Positions 1 to 9,181 of a stretch of DNA of 58,923 nucleotides are shown here, piece after piece. Below the pieces are notes generated by a model. It made no database searches. It was not told the DNA's origin and saw only the letters and a list, made by a program, of their open reading frames with translations. Every line of letters begins with the position of its first letter. Position 1 is the stretch's first letter. This DNA is from Bacillus aerolatus (GTDB lineage Bacteria; Bacillota; Bacilli; Bacillales; Domibacillaceae): NCBI RefSeq assembly GCF_009183655.1, contig NZ_WEIO01000013.1, positions 1 to 58,923 of the forward strand. Reading direction: 5' to 3'. A program made the translations under genes and the position numbers.

Positions 1-115
1 CTCACCCGTCCGCCGCTAACTTGAACTGGAGCAAGCTCCAGTCAAGTCCGCTCGACTTGCATGTATTAGGCACGCCGCCAGCGTTCGTCCTGAGCCAGGA
101 TCAAACTCTCCAAAA
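1..115 (-). rRNA. 16S ribosomal RNA, 5' end (partial)
   Basis: The reverse complement contains the universal 16S 5' segment (GAGTTTGATCCTGGCTCAG) followed by the GAACGCTGGCGGCGTGCC block and the V1 region. The gene runs off the left edge, so only about its first 115 bases are present. It reads on the minus strand, away from the rest of the window, and its promoters lie at 225-334. Confidence 0.97.
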
Positions 116-224
116 AGATGTTTGCATAGCTCATGTTTTAAAAATTAGAATTAACTTACTGGCATGTATTTTGTTCAGTTTTCAAAGATCAATTTCTCTT
201 CGTCGCTCTATTGGCGACTTTCTT

Positions 225-253
225 AATTTACCACAACTCGATTTGCTTGTCAA
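225..253 (-). promoter_or_regulatory. rRNA operon promoter, 16S-proximal
   Basis: On the minus strand there is TTGACA (248-253), a 17-base spacer and TAAATT (225-230), a good SigA promoter about 110 bases before the 16S start. Between it and the 16S lies a leader (around 165-190) resembling the usual Firmicutes rRNA leader with TTTGAAAACTGAAC. Confidence 0.8.
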
Positions 254-305
254 ATATTTTTGGATTTTTTCAAGCTGTTGTTCGCCGTCATTAGCGACAT
301 TTATT

Positions 306-334
306 ACTATACCAACATTCTATAAAAAGGTCAA
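306..334 (-). promoter_or_regulatory. rRNA operon promoter, distal
   Basis: A second minus-strand SigA-type promoter: TTGACC (329-334), a 17-base spacer and TATAGT (306-311). Tandem promoters spaced about 80-90 bases apart are usual for Bacillus rRNA operons. Confidence 0.78.
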
Positions 335-404
335 CACTTTTTCGAAATTAATTCAATTCTTTTTTCGGCTTGTTTTCCTAAGCCTTCTTTCCCTCAAACA
401 AACA

Positions 405-447
405 TCAAAAAAAGCTGCCTTCTACACTATAGAAGAAACAGCCTTTT
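405..447 (-). terminator. terminator after pbuG
   Basis: In the minus direction a hairpin (AGGCTG..CTTCTA / TAGAAG..CAGCTT) is followed by a run of seven T. It lies just past the pbuG stop and separates pbuG from the rRNA operon promoters. Confidence 0.75.
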
Positions 448-468
448 GTTTAATATCAATTTTATTCT

Positions 469-1803
469 TTAAGCTAAGAATACAAAATAAAGCACGAAAA
501 TAATAAACAACAAATACATGATCGGGTGAATCTCTCTTCCTCTCCCTTTTACAATCATCGTAATTGGATAGAAGATAAAGCCAACGGCAATTCCTGTCGC
601 AATACTGTAAGTAAGCGGCATCGCGATAATTGTTAAGAAAGCAGGAACGGCTACTTCAAACTTCGACCAGTCAATTTGACCGAGAGAAGAAACCATCAGA
701 ACACCGACGATGATTAGAGCAGGTGCTGTCACTGGCGCTGTAATGACTTCCAACAGCGGGAAAAAAAATATTGATAACAGGAAAAATCCTGCCGTAACGA
801 CGGAAGCAAATCCTGTTCTTGCACCGGCGGCCACTCCCGCAGATGATTCAATGTAAGAAGTAGTCGTTGAAGTTCCAAGCAGTGCACCAACAACAGTCGC
901 ACAAGAATCTGCGAAAAGCGCTTTGCCAGCACGCGGCAGTTTATTTCCTTTCATTAATCCAGCTTGGTTAGCAACTGCTACGAGCGTTCCTGCTGTATCA
1001 AAGAAGTCAACAAACAGAAATGTTAAGACAATAACAAGCATTTGAATCGTAAATATCTCAGATGGCGATTGGAAGATCGTTTCAAACGCCACTCCAAAAG
1101 TCGGTTCCAGACTTGGCACTGCTCCGACTACGCTTTTCGGCAAGTCAATCAATCCGGCAGCCATTCCGACTATAGCTGTAATAAGCATTCCGATAAATAT
1201 GCCGCCGTTTACACCCTTCGTCATTAAAATGACAGTGATGAAAAGACCAAAGATGGCGAGCAGTGTATTGCCAGCTGTTAAATCACCCAGACCAACAAGG
1301 ACAGCATCATTATTAATAATAACCCCTGCGTTTTGGAAGCCGATAAATGTTATAAACAATCCAATCCCGGCTCCGACTGCAAATTTCAACTCCGAAGGTA
1401 TGGAATTGATTATTTTCTCTCTTAAGCCCGATAACGTCAATAAAATAAAAATAAGACCCGAAAACAAAACACCCGACAAAGCAGTCTGCCAAGGAACCCC
1501 GTAAGTTAAAACGACTGTATAGGCGAAAAAGGCATTCAGCCCCATCCCCGGCGCTAATGCTACCGGATACTTTGCCAGCAGACCCATTATTAATGATCCA
1601 ACGGCAGCGGCGATGGCTGTAGCCACAAATACAGCGCCGTAATCCATACGCATAGCGTCGGGCAAATCAGGCACGCTCGTTAAAGACAATGTAATCGGAT
1701 TAACAACAAGAATATATGCCATCGACAAAAATGTCGTTAGCCCCCCTATAAACTCGCGGCGGTAATTCGTGCCGAGTTCTTCAAACTGGAAAAACTTTTT
1801 CAT
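469..1803 (-). CDS. pbuG: guanine/hypoxanthine permease (NCS2/AzgA family)
   Basis: Membrane permease importing hypoxanthine and guanine by proton symport. The 444-residue product is hydrophobic, with about 12 predicted spans and the family's N-terminal FQFEELGTNYRREF segment. The motifs GMGLNAFFAYTVV, DFFDTAGTLVAVA and STTTSYIESSAG are typical of the AzgA/PbuG branch of NCS2. The chosen ATG at 1803 has an AAGGAG site just upstream; the longer open frame to 1881 runs through the riboswitch terminator and is not coding. A guanine aptamer and terminator precede it, so expression should fall when guanine is plentiful. It lies next to guaA, as in B. subtilis. Confidence 0.95.
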   Translation of the reverse strand: MKKFFQFEELGTNYRREFIGGLTTFLSMAYILVVNPITLSLTSVPDLPDAMRMDYGAVFVATAIAAAVGSLIMGLLAKYPVALAPGMGLNAFFAYTVVLTYGVPWQTALSGVLFSGLIFILLTLSGLREKIINSIPSELKFAVGAGIGLFITFIGFQNAGVIINNDAVLVGLGDLTAGNTLLAIFGLFITVILMTKGVNGGIFIGMLITAIVGMAAGLIDLPKSVVGAVPSLEPTFGVAFETIFQSPSEIFTIQMLVIVLTFLFVDFFDTAGTLVAVANQAGLMKGNKLPRAGKALFADSCATVVGALLGTSTTTSYIESSAGVAAGARTGFASVVTAGFFLLSIFFFPLLEVITAPVTAPALIIVGVLMVSSLGQIDWSKFEVAVPAFLTIIAMPLTYSIATGIAVGFIFYPITMIVKGRGREIHPIMYLLFIIFVLYFVFLA

Positions 1804-1830
1804 GATAAACTCCTTCCTATTTTGGCAGCC

Positions 1831-1868
1831 AAAATAAAAACGCTTCGAACGAGAGTGTCCGAAGCGTG
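1831..1868 (-). terminator. riboswitch expression-platform terminator of pbuG
   Basis: The stem ACGCTTCG/CGAAGCGT (1840-1847 with 1860-1867) is followed in the minus direction by a T-rich tract. It sits between the guanine aptamer and the pbuG start, as expected for a transcription-terminating purine riboswitch. Confidence 0.85.
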
Positions 1869-1914
1869 ACAAAGGTGACAAAAAGATAAAAAGAGATCTA
1901 TCTGTTCTGTCACC

Positions 1915-1979
1915 TCGTAGTCAAGCTATTTACGGCAGCTCGGTAGAAACTTTCGGGCCATATTCCCGATATTATACGA
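1915..1979 (-). promoter_or_regulatory. guanine riboswitch aptamer (purine riboswitch) upstream of pbuG
   Basis: The minus strand shows the purine aptamer layout: P1 strands TCGTATAAT and GACTACGA, the joining element GTTTCTACC, and loop arms pairing GGGAATATGGCCCG and CCGTAAA. The discriminating base before P1 is C (GACTAC rather than GATTAC), which indicates guanine/hypoxanthine rather than adenine binding. Confidence 0.93.
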
Positions 1980-2081
1980 AGAAAACATTAAGATTTAATT
2001 CTTTTTCATTTTATCTAGGTTCGTGTTATCCGTCAAGCTAAACACGAACATTTTTTATTTATTTTATTCTTTTGTTCGTCT

Positions 2082-3635
2082 TTATTCCCATTCAATGGTA
2101 GCAGGCGGCTTGCTTGTAATATCATATACTACACGGTTGACATGAGGCACTTCGTTGACGATGCGTGTCGAGATCTTCTCAAGTACATCCCAAGGAATAC
2201 GCGCCCAGTCAGATGTCATTCCATCAATCGATGTGACCGCGCGGATCCCAATCGTATAATCATACGTACGGGCATCCCCCATCACACCGACACTGCGAAT
2301 GTCCGGCAGCACAGTGAAGTATTGCCAAATCTCACGTTCTAAACCGTTCAATCGTACTTCTTCCCGCAAAATAGCATCGGACTCGCGCACGATTTCTAGC
2401 TTGTCTTCGCTGATTTCTCCAAGAACACGAATGCCAAGCCCCGGTCCCGGGAATGGCTGGCGCCAAACAATATGATCTGGAATACCAAGCTCTGTTCCGA
2501 GCGCCCGGACTTCATCTTTAAACAATGTATTTAACGGTTCAATCAATTTAAACTGCATATCTTCCGGCAGCCCACCTACGTTATGATGAGATTTAATTGT
2601 TTGGGCTGTCGCCGTTCCACTTTCAATAATATCTGTGTAAAGTGTGCCTTGTGCTAAAAACTCGATACCTTCCAGCTTTGTAGCCTCATCATCAAAAACA
2701 TAAATGAATTCATTACCGATGATTTTTCGTTTCTGTTCCGGGTCAGATACGCCTTTTAATTTATTTAAGAAACGGTCTTGCGCATCTACTTTGATAACGT
2801 TCATATGAAAACCTTGTGCAAATGTTTCCATTACATCATCCGCTTCGCCTTTGCGCAGCAGACCGTGATCAACAAAGATACATGTCAGCTGATCACCGAT
2901 CGCTTTATGAATCAATACCGCTACAACAGAAGAGTCCACGCCTCCGCTCAGTGCGCAAAGTACTTTTTTGTCACCAACAATTTGGCGGATTTTTTCCATT
3001 TCCACTTCAACGAAATTCCCCATGGACCAGTCGCCGCTGCAGCCGCAAGCTTCGAAAACAAAGTTTTTTAACAGCTCAATGCCATAGACGGAATGCTTGA
3101 CTTCAGGATGGAATTGCACCGCATAAAGCTTCTTTTCTTCGTTGCTGATGGAAGCGATCGGACAAGATGGATTAACTGCATCGACAGAAAAACCTTCCGG
3201 AGCGGCTGTTACTAAATCACCATGGCTCATCCAAACAACTTGATCATTCGGCAGACCTTTAAAAAGTGCCGTTTCGTTTTGGACTTGAATAGCCGCTTTT
3301 CCGTATTCACGGTGTGAAGCGGCTTCCACTTTCCCGCCAAAATGTTTTGTCATCAACTGCATACCGTAGCAAATGCCAAGAATCGGAATATTCAATTCAA
3401 AAATCTCTTCGTCGCAATGAAAAGCACCTTCTGAATATACGCTGTTCGGTCCACCAGAGAAAATGATCCCTGTTGGATTGATTTCTTTTATCTCTTCCGC
3501 CGTAATCGTATGCGGATGAAGCTCACTGTACACACCAAACTCACGAATCCGGCGAGTAATTAACTGATTATATTGACTGCCAAAATCCAGAACAAGAATC
3601 ATTTCCTGGTTATGTAATTCTGCTTTTCCTGCCAC
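2082..3635 (-). CDS. guaA: GMP synthase (glutamine-hydrolysing)
   Basis: Converts XMP, ATP and glutamine to GMP, the last step of guanine nucleotide synthesis. The 517-residue product has an N-terminal class I glutamine amidotransferase domain: nucleophile Cys in GICYGMQ near residue 89 and His/Glu in FHPEV near 176. Next is the ATP-pyrophosphatase domain with the P-loop SGGVDSS near 230, and a C-terminal dimerisation domain ending PPATIEWE. I chose GTG at 3635 because AGAGGAG lies 8 bases before it; the ATG at 3659 overlaps that site. A guanine riboswitch precedes the gene. Length and order are standard for the family. Confidence 0.96.
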   Translation of the reverse strand: MAGKAELHNQEMILVLDFGSQYNQLITRRIREFGVYSELHPHTITAEEIKEINPTGIIFSGGPNSVYSEGAFHCDEEIFELNIPILGICYGMQLMTKHFGGKVEAASHREYGKAAIQVQNETALFKGLPNDQVVWMSHGDLVTAAPEGFSVDAVNPSCPIASISNEEKKLYAVQFHPEVKHSVYGIELLKNFVFEACGCSGDWSMGNFVEVEMEKIRQIVGDKKVLCALSGGVDSSVVAVLIHKAIGDQLTCIFVDHGLLRKGEADDVMETFAQGFHMNVIKVDAQDRFLNKLKGVSDPEQKRKIIGNEFIYVFDDEATKLEGIEFLAQGTLYTDIIESGTATAQTIKSHHNVGGLPEDMQFKLIEPLNTLFKDEVRALGTELGIPDHIVWRQPFPGPGLGIRVLGEISEDKLEIVRESDAILREEVRLNGLEREIWQYFTVLPDIRSVGVMGDARTYDYTIGIRAVTSIDGMTSDWARIPWDVLEKISTRIVNEVPHVNRVVYDITSKPPATIEWE

Positions 3636-3681
3636 TCTTTCCACTCCTCTGTTGTGCATTAAGATAGCGCTCGACGCGTAT

Positions 3682-3731
3682 AAAAAAACAAAAACTAGAA
3701 TCCCTTCGATGCTGAAAGCAGAATTCTAGTT
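3682..3731 (-). terminator. riboswitch terminator of guaA
   Basis: On the minus strand ACTAGAAT pairs with ATTCTAGT, followed by a T-rich run. It lies between the purine aptamer and the guaA ribosome site. Confidence 0.85.
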
Positions 3732-3750
3732 GTTTTCAAAAAGAATCTGC

Positions 3751-3819
3751 CTTCATAGTCCAATCATTTACGGTGACTTGGTAGAAACTTTCGACCCATA
3801 TTATCGAAAATATATGAAG
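3751..3819 (-). promoter_or_regulatory. guanine riboswitch aptamer upstream of guaA
   Basis: A second purine aptamer on the minus strand: P1 CTTCATA/TATGAAG, the core GTTTCTACC and loop arm CCGTAAA. The specificity base is C (GGACTATG), so guanine or hypoxanthine is the expected ligand. Both purine genes here therefore answer to the same metabolite. Confidence 0.93.
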
Positions 3820-4191
3820 GGCCGACTGATTATTCGAGCTAATTTGACCTCATTTTATATCTATCCTAAAGAGCGGTCAAGGTGTTACTCTGTTAATTAA
3901 ATTTTCAGTCAAAAAGGTAATCTATTGAGATGCCAGCTTCTTTCAGCGCCCTTCTATATAGATTTGCACGAAAAAGGATTGATTATACAAAGAGAGATGC
4001 TGGCTCTTCCTCGTTTGATTGGAGCAACTTGGATATATAAAAGTATCGCCATATAACAAATTAAATTTAAAAATGGTATAATTCACCAGACCTCAACCCC
4101 TAAGTTACCGGACTACACTTTGGAACAATCTGTAATTTTCCCCGCAACACGATGAGACCGCGGGTGATAAACCCGCGGCCTCATCACTAGC
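3820..4191. other. intergenic stretch, rocB to guaA riboswitch
   Basis: No convincing gene on either strand. The part nearest guaA must hold its promoter, but I see no clear -35/-10 pair. The part next to rocB contains the inverted repeat at 4151-4185. Confidence 0.5.
4151..4185 (-). terminator. GC-rich inverted repeat after rocB
   Basis: GATGAG.CCGCGGGT pairs with ACCCGCGG.CTCATC around a 5-base loop just beyond the rocB stop. It probably ends rocB transcription, but the following U tract is weak, so it may act mainly as a 3' stabilising stem. Confidence 0.55.
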
Positions 4192-5862
4192 TTATTTTAC
4201 CATCAAACAGTTCAACAGGCTGATCGTTACTTCCCTGATTAATCCGGGCAGCACACCAAATGAGTACGGTTTGTAGACGCGTTCTGTCCATTTGTGGCCA
4301 TCTTTCCCGTACACACCTATGTTGATCGATGGAATATTCAGTCGGCGTATTTCTTCTATTGGCAACGTATACAGGCGGCCAAGATCCGGCAAATTATTCA
4401 ACAGACTCTGCAGTTCTTCATTCGTTTCATGAATAGATAAATAGCTGCCGTCTGCCAAGTATGGGAAGAACTTTTTTACTGCAAACTTTTCGCCGGATTG
4501 TTTTTCCGCTTTCTGAAGCACCAATTGGATCGTCGATAAAATGGCCTGATCTGCTTCATTATCTTCTCTGAGAAAGTTATGCGGCAAATACGGAGGGGCG
4601 AAAAATAAAACAATACGCGGCTTCTTAAATGGATCCAGTTCGTTGAGCACTTCCACAATTTTAAAAGAAATCATCCGCAGATCAAGCATGCTGTATTCTT
4701 CCGCCACTTGCGCGCAAACAGCAGCGACGTTAATCCCTCTTTCCACCAGTTTTTTGCTGTACTCTTCAAAGGAAACCACCTCAATGTCCCAATTCAGCTG
4801 TTTGCGCGGCTGGCCGGAGCGCTGCACGAATTTCTTATATTGTCCCTCCAAGTACCCTGAAACCTCTTCGCACGCTGCCCTTGCAATGCCGAGCAGTTTA
4901 TTCATGACGTCAGCCGCTAAGTTGCGGTAAAGAAAATAGTTAAAATATAAATAACTGCTTGCCGCTGTCTGGACGTTGTACGTAAATTTGTTATCGCGCT
5001 GCAACAGGCATGCCGGCGGCAGCACTAGCTCACCTTCAATATTTTCGCACAAATCCACATTATTATGAATTCGTTTTGTCAACTCCGCGGCGATAAAGTT
5101 CGGATCCACCCCTTGGAGCGTATCACCAACGTGGGCTTCTCTTCCGTGAATATAAAAGCTCGGCAAGATTTTGCCAACGGCTCCCGTATAAATGTACCTT
5201 GTGTGATCCCCGTCATATTGCGGAGTAATAAAGTCATTATTAATCGCTGCCACATACTCTAAATCCCATTCTTTTTTTAACCGCTCCAATTCAAACAGCG
5301 CGCTTTTTATGCCGGCATGTTGGCTTTCTTCGTCAGGGTTAAACATAACGAGCAAATTGCCGGACAGTTTTTCGGGGTGATCGGAAAAATAAAGAAGATT
5401 GGCAAGGTGTATTGCAGCCCCGCTTTGCATATCCACCGAACCGCGGCCGAACATCCACTCTCCGGACTGCGCATCTGCTTGAACGTCTGCATCATAGCTG
5501 TATTCAAGAAAATAGTTTAGTAAAAAGTCGGGATCGAACGCATATTTACGCAAGACACCGAAATCTTCTATTCCCACCGTATCAATATGAGCGTGATAAA
5601 TAATCGTCTGCTTCGCTTGAACGCCTCCTTTTACAAAAGCAAATATATTTTTGCGATTTAAGGCATCATCCACAATGGTCTGTTCCCACACAAGAGTCGG
5701 CTTTTTTTGAAAGTAAGGAAAAGACCTTAAAATAGCTGTAATCGCATCAGCGACAACGACTTCTCCTTTTTCCGATCCGTTAATGCTCGGAATAGCAACC
5801 AATTCTCTCGTCAACTTTTCTACTTGTTCGTAAAGGGCTAGTTGTTTTAACTCCCTGTACAT
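4192..5862 (-). CDS. rocB: RocB-like M20 family peptidase (arginine utilisation)
   Basis: The 556-residue M20 metallohydrolase matches the RocB subgroup in length and motifs. Metal-binding stretches are HAHIDTVG, GRGSVDMQSG and FNPDEESQHAG. RocB belongs to the arginine catabolic regulon in B. subtilis, though its exact reaction is not well defined. The ATG at 5862 has GAGAGGA about 9 bases upstream; a longer frame to 5895 lacks a site. It is monocistronic here, with no rocA, rocC or rocR neighbour. Confidence 0.85.
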   Translation of the reverse strand: MYRELKQLALYEQVEKLTRELVAIPSINGSEKGEVVVADAITAILRSFPYFQKKPTLVWEQTIVDDALNRKNIFAFVKGGVQAKQTIIYHAHIDTVGIEDFGVLRKYAFDPDFLLNYFLEYSYDADVQADAQSGEWMFGRGSVDMQSGAAIHLANLLYFSDHPEKLSGNLLVMFNPDEESQHAGIKSALFELERLKKEWDLEYVAAINNDFITPQYDGDHTRYIYTGAVGKILPSFYIHGREAHVGDTLQGVDPNFIAAELTKRIHNNVDLCENIEGELVLPPACLLQRDNKFTYNVQTAASSYLYFNYFLYRNLAADVMNKLLGIARAACEEVSGYLEGQYKKFVQRSGQPRKQLNWDIEVVSFEEYSKKLVERGINVAAVCAQVAEEYSMLDLRMISFKIVEVLNELDPFKKPRIVLFFAPPYLPHNFLREDNEADQAILSTIQLVLQKAEKQSGEKFAVKKFFPYLADGSYLSIHETNEELQSLLNNLPDLGRLYTLPIEEIRRLNIPSINIGVYGKDGHKWTERVYKPYSFGVLPGLIREVTISLLNCLMVK

Positions 5863-6066
5863 GTCTCCCGTTCCTCTCTGTTTATTAAATCCCATTCTTT
5901 ACTTGCCATCAGCAAACTGGCTTATCTTTATACTATGAAAGCATTCAAATATTTGTAATCGCCTACAGTAAAAGTGAAACGAAGGCTGATTTCGTTTCAC
6001 TTGCAACATCGGAAAACGGACCCGCCAAACGCCTTTATAGATGAATACCATATGAAATAAATGCAC

Positions 6067-6120
6067 AAAAGGGCTGCCCTAAAAGTCTGTTATTCACTGA
6101 CTTTTAGGGCAGCCCCTTCT
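6067..6120 (-). terminator. long hairpin terminator of pncB-nadE (repeat family A)
   Basis: A near-perfect stem of about 20 base pairs (GGGCTGCCCTAAAAGTC with its complement) directly follows nadE, with a T-rich tail in the minus direction. The same core (TCAGTTATTCACTGAC flanked by GGACAGCC-like arms) recurs at 11417-11466 and 55397-55449. Confidence 0.85.
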
Positions 6121-6122
6121 GC

Positions 6123-6950
6123 TTATTTCCAAAAATCATCAAAGATTGTGACTGGCAAGTGCCGCTTATGTCTGGAAGTTAAATAAAGGTGCTCAATTCG
6201 TTCTCTGGCAGCTTCTGGCACTTCTTTCCCTTCCAAGTAGTCGTCTATATACTCATAAGAAACACCTAGAGCTGTTTCATCAGGGAGCATCGGGCGGTTG
6301 TCTTCTAAATCAGCTGTTGGCACTTTATTGTATAGATGTTCCGGACAGTTCAGCTCCTTTAACAGCTGGCGGCCCTGCCGCTTATTCAAGCGAAACAATG
6401 GAACGATGTCGGCCCCGCCATCTCCATACTTTGTGAAAAAGCCAGTGATCGCTTCAGCCGCTTGATCGGTACCGAGAACAATGCTATTTTTCATTGCAGC
6501 AATGCTGTACTGGGCTTTCATCCGCTCGCGTGCTTTCTCATTTCCTTTCGCAAAATCCGTCAGCTCAATGCCAACCGCTTTTAGTGCCTGTTCGCTTGCA
6601 TCCACAGCGGCTTTAATATTGATCGTGTATATTTCATCCGGCTGGATAAAGTTAAGTGCATCCTGGCAGTCATCTTCATCTTTTTGAACGCCGCTCGGAA
6701 GCCGAACAGCGTGGAATTTATATTCATCTGAGCCTGTTTCTTCTTTCAGTTCATTTGCTGCCATTTGCGCCAGCTTTCCGGCCAGCGTGGAATCTTGCCC
6801 TCCGGAAATACCGAGGACAAACCCTTTTAAAAAGGAATGCTTTCGTACGTACTCTTTCATAAAGTCAATGCTTTTGCGTATTTCTTCCTGCGGGTCAATT
6901 TCCGGCTTTACTTTTAATTCTTCGATAATTTGCTTTTGCAAGTCTGTCAT
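6123..6950 (-). CDS. nadE: NH3-dependent NAD+ synthetase
   Basis: Amidates deamido-NAD to NAD+ using ATP and ammonia in the cytoplasm. The 275-residue length is usual for the ammonia-only form; there is no nitrilase domain. The PP-loop GISGGQDST lies at residues 47-55, with [12 protein letters not shown] and the C-terminal [17 protein letters not shown] also typical. The ATG at 6950 overlaps the pncB stop as ATGA, with AAGGAGG just before it, so the two genes are translationally coupled and together form a nicotinate-to-NAD salvage unit. Confidence 0.95.
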   Translation of the reverse strand: MTDLQKQIIEELKVKPEIDPQEEIRKSIDFMKEYVRKHSFLKGFVLGISGGQDSTLAGKLAQMAANELKEETGSDEYKFHAVRLPSGVQKDEDDCQDALNFIQPDEIYTINIKAAVDASEQALKAVGIELTDFAKGNEKARERMKAQYSIAAMKNSIVLGTDQAAEAITGFFTKYGDGGADIVPLFRLNKRQGRQLLKELNCPEHLYNKVPTADLEDNRPMLPDETALGVSYEYIDDYLEGKEVPEAARERIEHLYLTSRHKRHLPVTIFDDFWK

Positions 6951-8443
6951 TCTTTGTTCTCCTCCTTAAGATGATGCCCACCCAGCCTCTTCTCCGTTTT
7001 TTCTTTTATTTCTTGAATAAGTTCCATTTTATTATTCCAGCATTTTTCACTTAAGTCGACCGGATAAGCTTCCGGATTCAAAATTCGCTTATATTCATCC
7101 CACAAAAGATCAAGACTTCCCCTCAGCTGACGGCGCATTTCAGAAAGTTCCGGAAGCTGATAAACGAGTTCTCCATTTACAAAAATATCCTCGTGCAAAT
7201 CCCTTGCTTCAAAATTAGTAACGAACTTAGAGATGTACGTATGCACAGGATGAAACATTTTAATTTTCTTCTGCGCATACGGCTTTTCACCTTCAAGTAC
7301 AATATAATCTCCTTCTGATTTGCCGCTCGTTCGGTTAACAATCCGGTACACTCTCTTTTTCCCAGGCGTGGATACTTTTTCAGGATTACCGGAAATCTTT
7401 ATTGTGTCTTCCATTTCCCCGCGTTCATTTTCAATTGACACTAATTTGTAAACGGCTCCGAGTGCTGGTTGATCAAAGGCGGTGATGACTTTTGTGCCGA
7501 CTCCCCACATGTCGATTTGTGCTCCTTGTGCTTTCAGATTTAAAATCGTATATTCATCAAGGTCGTTGGAAGCGATAATCTTTGTTTCGTGGAATCCAGC
7601 TTTGTCCAGCTGCTTTCTCGCTTCCTTCGATAAATAAGCAAGGTCGCCGCTGTCGAGCCTTATGCCTGCGAACCGAATGCGGCTGCCCATTTCCTTTGCT
7701 ACTTGAATAGCGATAGGCACGCCTGACTTTAACGTATCGTACGTATCAACTAAAAACACACAGTTTTTATGGGCTTCAGCATATTTCCGAAAAGCGGTAT
7801 ATTCATCTTTATAAGCTTGAACCATGGAATGAGCGTGCGTGCCTGCCGTCGGGATGCCGAATAGTTTGCCGGCGCGCGCGTTGCTTGTTGCGTCAAAGCC
7901 GGCAATGTACGCAGCGCGTGTCCCCCAAATCGCAGCATCCAATTCCTGCGCCCGGCGCGTGCCAAATTCCATGACGACATTGTCGCCGCTCACGGTTTTA
8001 ATTCGGGCTGCTTTCGTGGCAATAAGCGTTTGAAAGTTAATCATATTCAGCAAAGCCGTTTCAAGCAGCTGGGCTTCAATGAGCGGCGCTTCTACCCGGA
8101 CGAGTGGTTCATTCGCAAAGACGCATTCTCCTTCTTTCATGGAACGAAGACTTCCTGAGAACTTCAAGCTTTTTAAATACTGCAAAAAGCCCTCGTCATA
8201 CTCGCCGATTGTATGTAAATAATCAGTATCACTATCTGTAAATTGAAGGCTTTTAATATAATCAATTACCCGTTCTAAACCGGCAAAAACGGCATATCCA
8301 TTTTCAAACGGCATTTTTCTAAAATACAAATCGAACACTGCATTCCTTTCATGAATGCCATCTTTCCAATACGTGTAGGCCATATTAATTTGATATAAAT
8401 CCGTGTGTAAAGATAAGCTGTCGTCTTCAACTTGATAATTCAT
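6947..8443 (-). CDS. pncB: nicotinate phosphoribosyltransferase
   Basis: Makes nicotinate mononucleotide from nicotinate, PRPP and ATP, the entry step of the Preiss-Handler salvage route. The 498-residue product carries [19 protein letters not shown] at the start, [11 protein letters not shown], the catalytic-His region [12 protein letters not shown] near 198-209 and [12 protein letters not shown], all conserved in the family. It overlaps nadE by four bases. The ATG at 8443 follows an AAAGGGG site. Confidence 0.94.
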   Translation of the reverse strand: MNYQVEDDSLSLHTDLYQINMAYTYWKDGIHERNAVFDLYFRKMPFENGYAVFAGLERVIDYIKSLQFTDSDTDYLHTIGEYDEGFLQYLKSLKFSGSLRSMKEGECVFANEPLVRVEAPLIEAQLLETALLNMINFQTLIATKAARIKTVSGDNVVMEFGTRRAQELDAAIWGTRAAYIAGFDATSNARAGKLFGIPTAGTHAHSMVQAYKDEYTAFRKYAEAHKNCVFLVDTYDTLKSGVPIAIQVAKEMGSRIRFAGIRLDSGDLAYLSKEARKQLDKAGFHETKIIASNDLDEYTILNLKAQGAQIDMWGVGTKVITAFDQPALGAVYKLVSIENERGEMEDTIKISGNPEKVSTPGKKRVYRIVNRTSGKSEGDYIVLEGEKPYAQKKIKMFHPVHTYISKFVTNFEARDLHEDIFVNGELVYQLPELSEMRRQLRGSLDLLWDEYKRILNPEAYPVDLSEKCWNNKMELIQEIKEKTEKRLGGHHLKEENKE

Positions 8444-8657
8444 CCATATCGCCCCTTTATCGATTATGTTACCACGTTTCCCGTTCCTTCAATCCTTATG
8501 CGGCTGTTTTCGCTTTTCCATTGTCAGCTTTACGAAACATTGTTATTCTTTAAAGCAGAACTTCATACTTTTTTATTCAAAATAAAGTGGATAAGTCTCT
8601 CCCAAGTGAAAAGTGGGTATAAGACTAGTACAAAAATAGAGGGAGAAGAGATTCAAC

Positions 8658-9107
8658 ATGAATGAAAAGCTATTGATATGCTGGGATAGCCTGAATAAAG
8701 GATCTGGAGAAGAAATGAACATCGAGCAGTTAAAACAGTTGTTTCAAGACAAGAAAATAAAACAGTTAATCAAACACGCCAGAAGCCTCTATAAAATGGA
8801 CATACCTGGACAGCAGTCGCCAGCTTATTCTTTTTCCGTCATGCATGATGTGCCGATGGATGAAGAAACTGAAATAAACCCTGTTACCGAAAGTAGCACA
8901 GTCATATACGAAGGGAAAGGCAATGACTATAAAGAATTTTTGATCGCTTTAAATGTTATGCTGTCCCTCATCCAGTCATCAGCCGAAAAGTGTATTTTTA
9001 TTATTAAAATTGCAGCGGAGCTTAAATATGTAAATAGAGAAGTAGGAACAAGGTTTATCGATGACCTCGCCAAAGAAGTGTTTATATATGCGAAGAAAAA
9101 GAAATAG
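8658..9107 (+). CDS. hypothetical protein, 149 aa
   Basis: I do not recognise this protein. It is soluble and charged, with no signal peptide or membrane span and a lysine-rich C-terminus. The ATG at 8658 follows GGGAGAAGAG; an alternative ATG lies at residue 20. It is a lone plus-strand gene between minus-strand pncB and ltaS and shares a bidirectional terminator with ltaS. Confidence 0.65.
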   Translation: MNEKLLICWDSLNKGSGEEMNIEQLKQLFQDKKIKQLIKHARSLYKMDIPGQQSPAYSFSVMHDVPMDEETEINPVTESSTVIYEGKGNDYKEFLIALNVMLSLIQSSAEKCIFIIKIAAELKYVNREVGTRFIDDLAKEVFIYAKKKK

Positions 9108-9127
9108 TTAATATAACAATAACAATG

Positions 9128-9168
9128 AAAAAAGCTGTTGAGAAGGATTTTTTCTCAACAGCTTTTTA
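9128..9168. terminator. bidirectional terminator between the 149-aa gene and ltaS
   Basis: AAAAAAGCTGTTGAGAA pairs with TTCTCAACAGCTTTTT around a short loop, with A-rich and T-rich flanks. It can serve both convergent genes. Confidence 0.88.
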
Positions 9169-9181
9169 TATTACATAATAC

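Noticed and set aside
21-503. 160-codon plus-strand frame at the left end
   Set aside because: It runs through the 16S 5' end, the rRNA leader, two promoters and a terminator. No protein resemblance.
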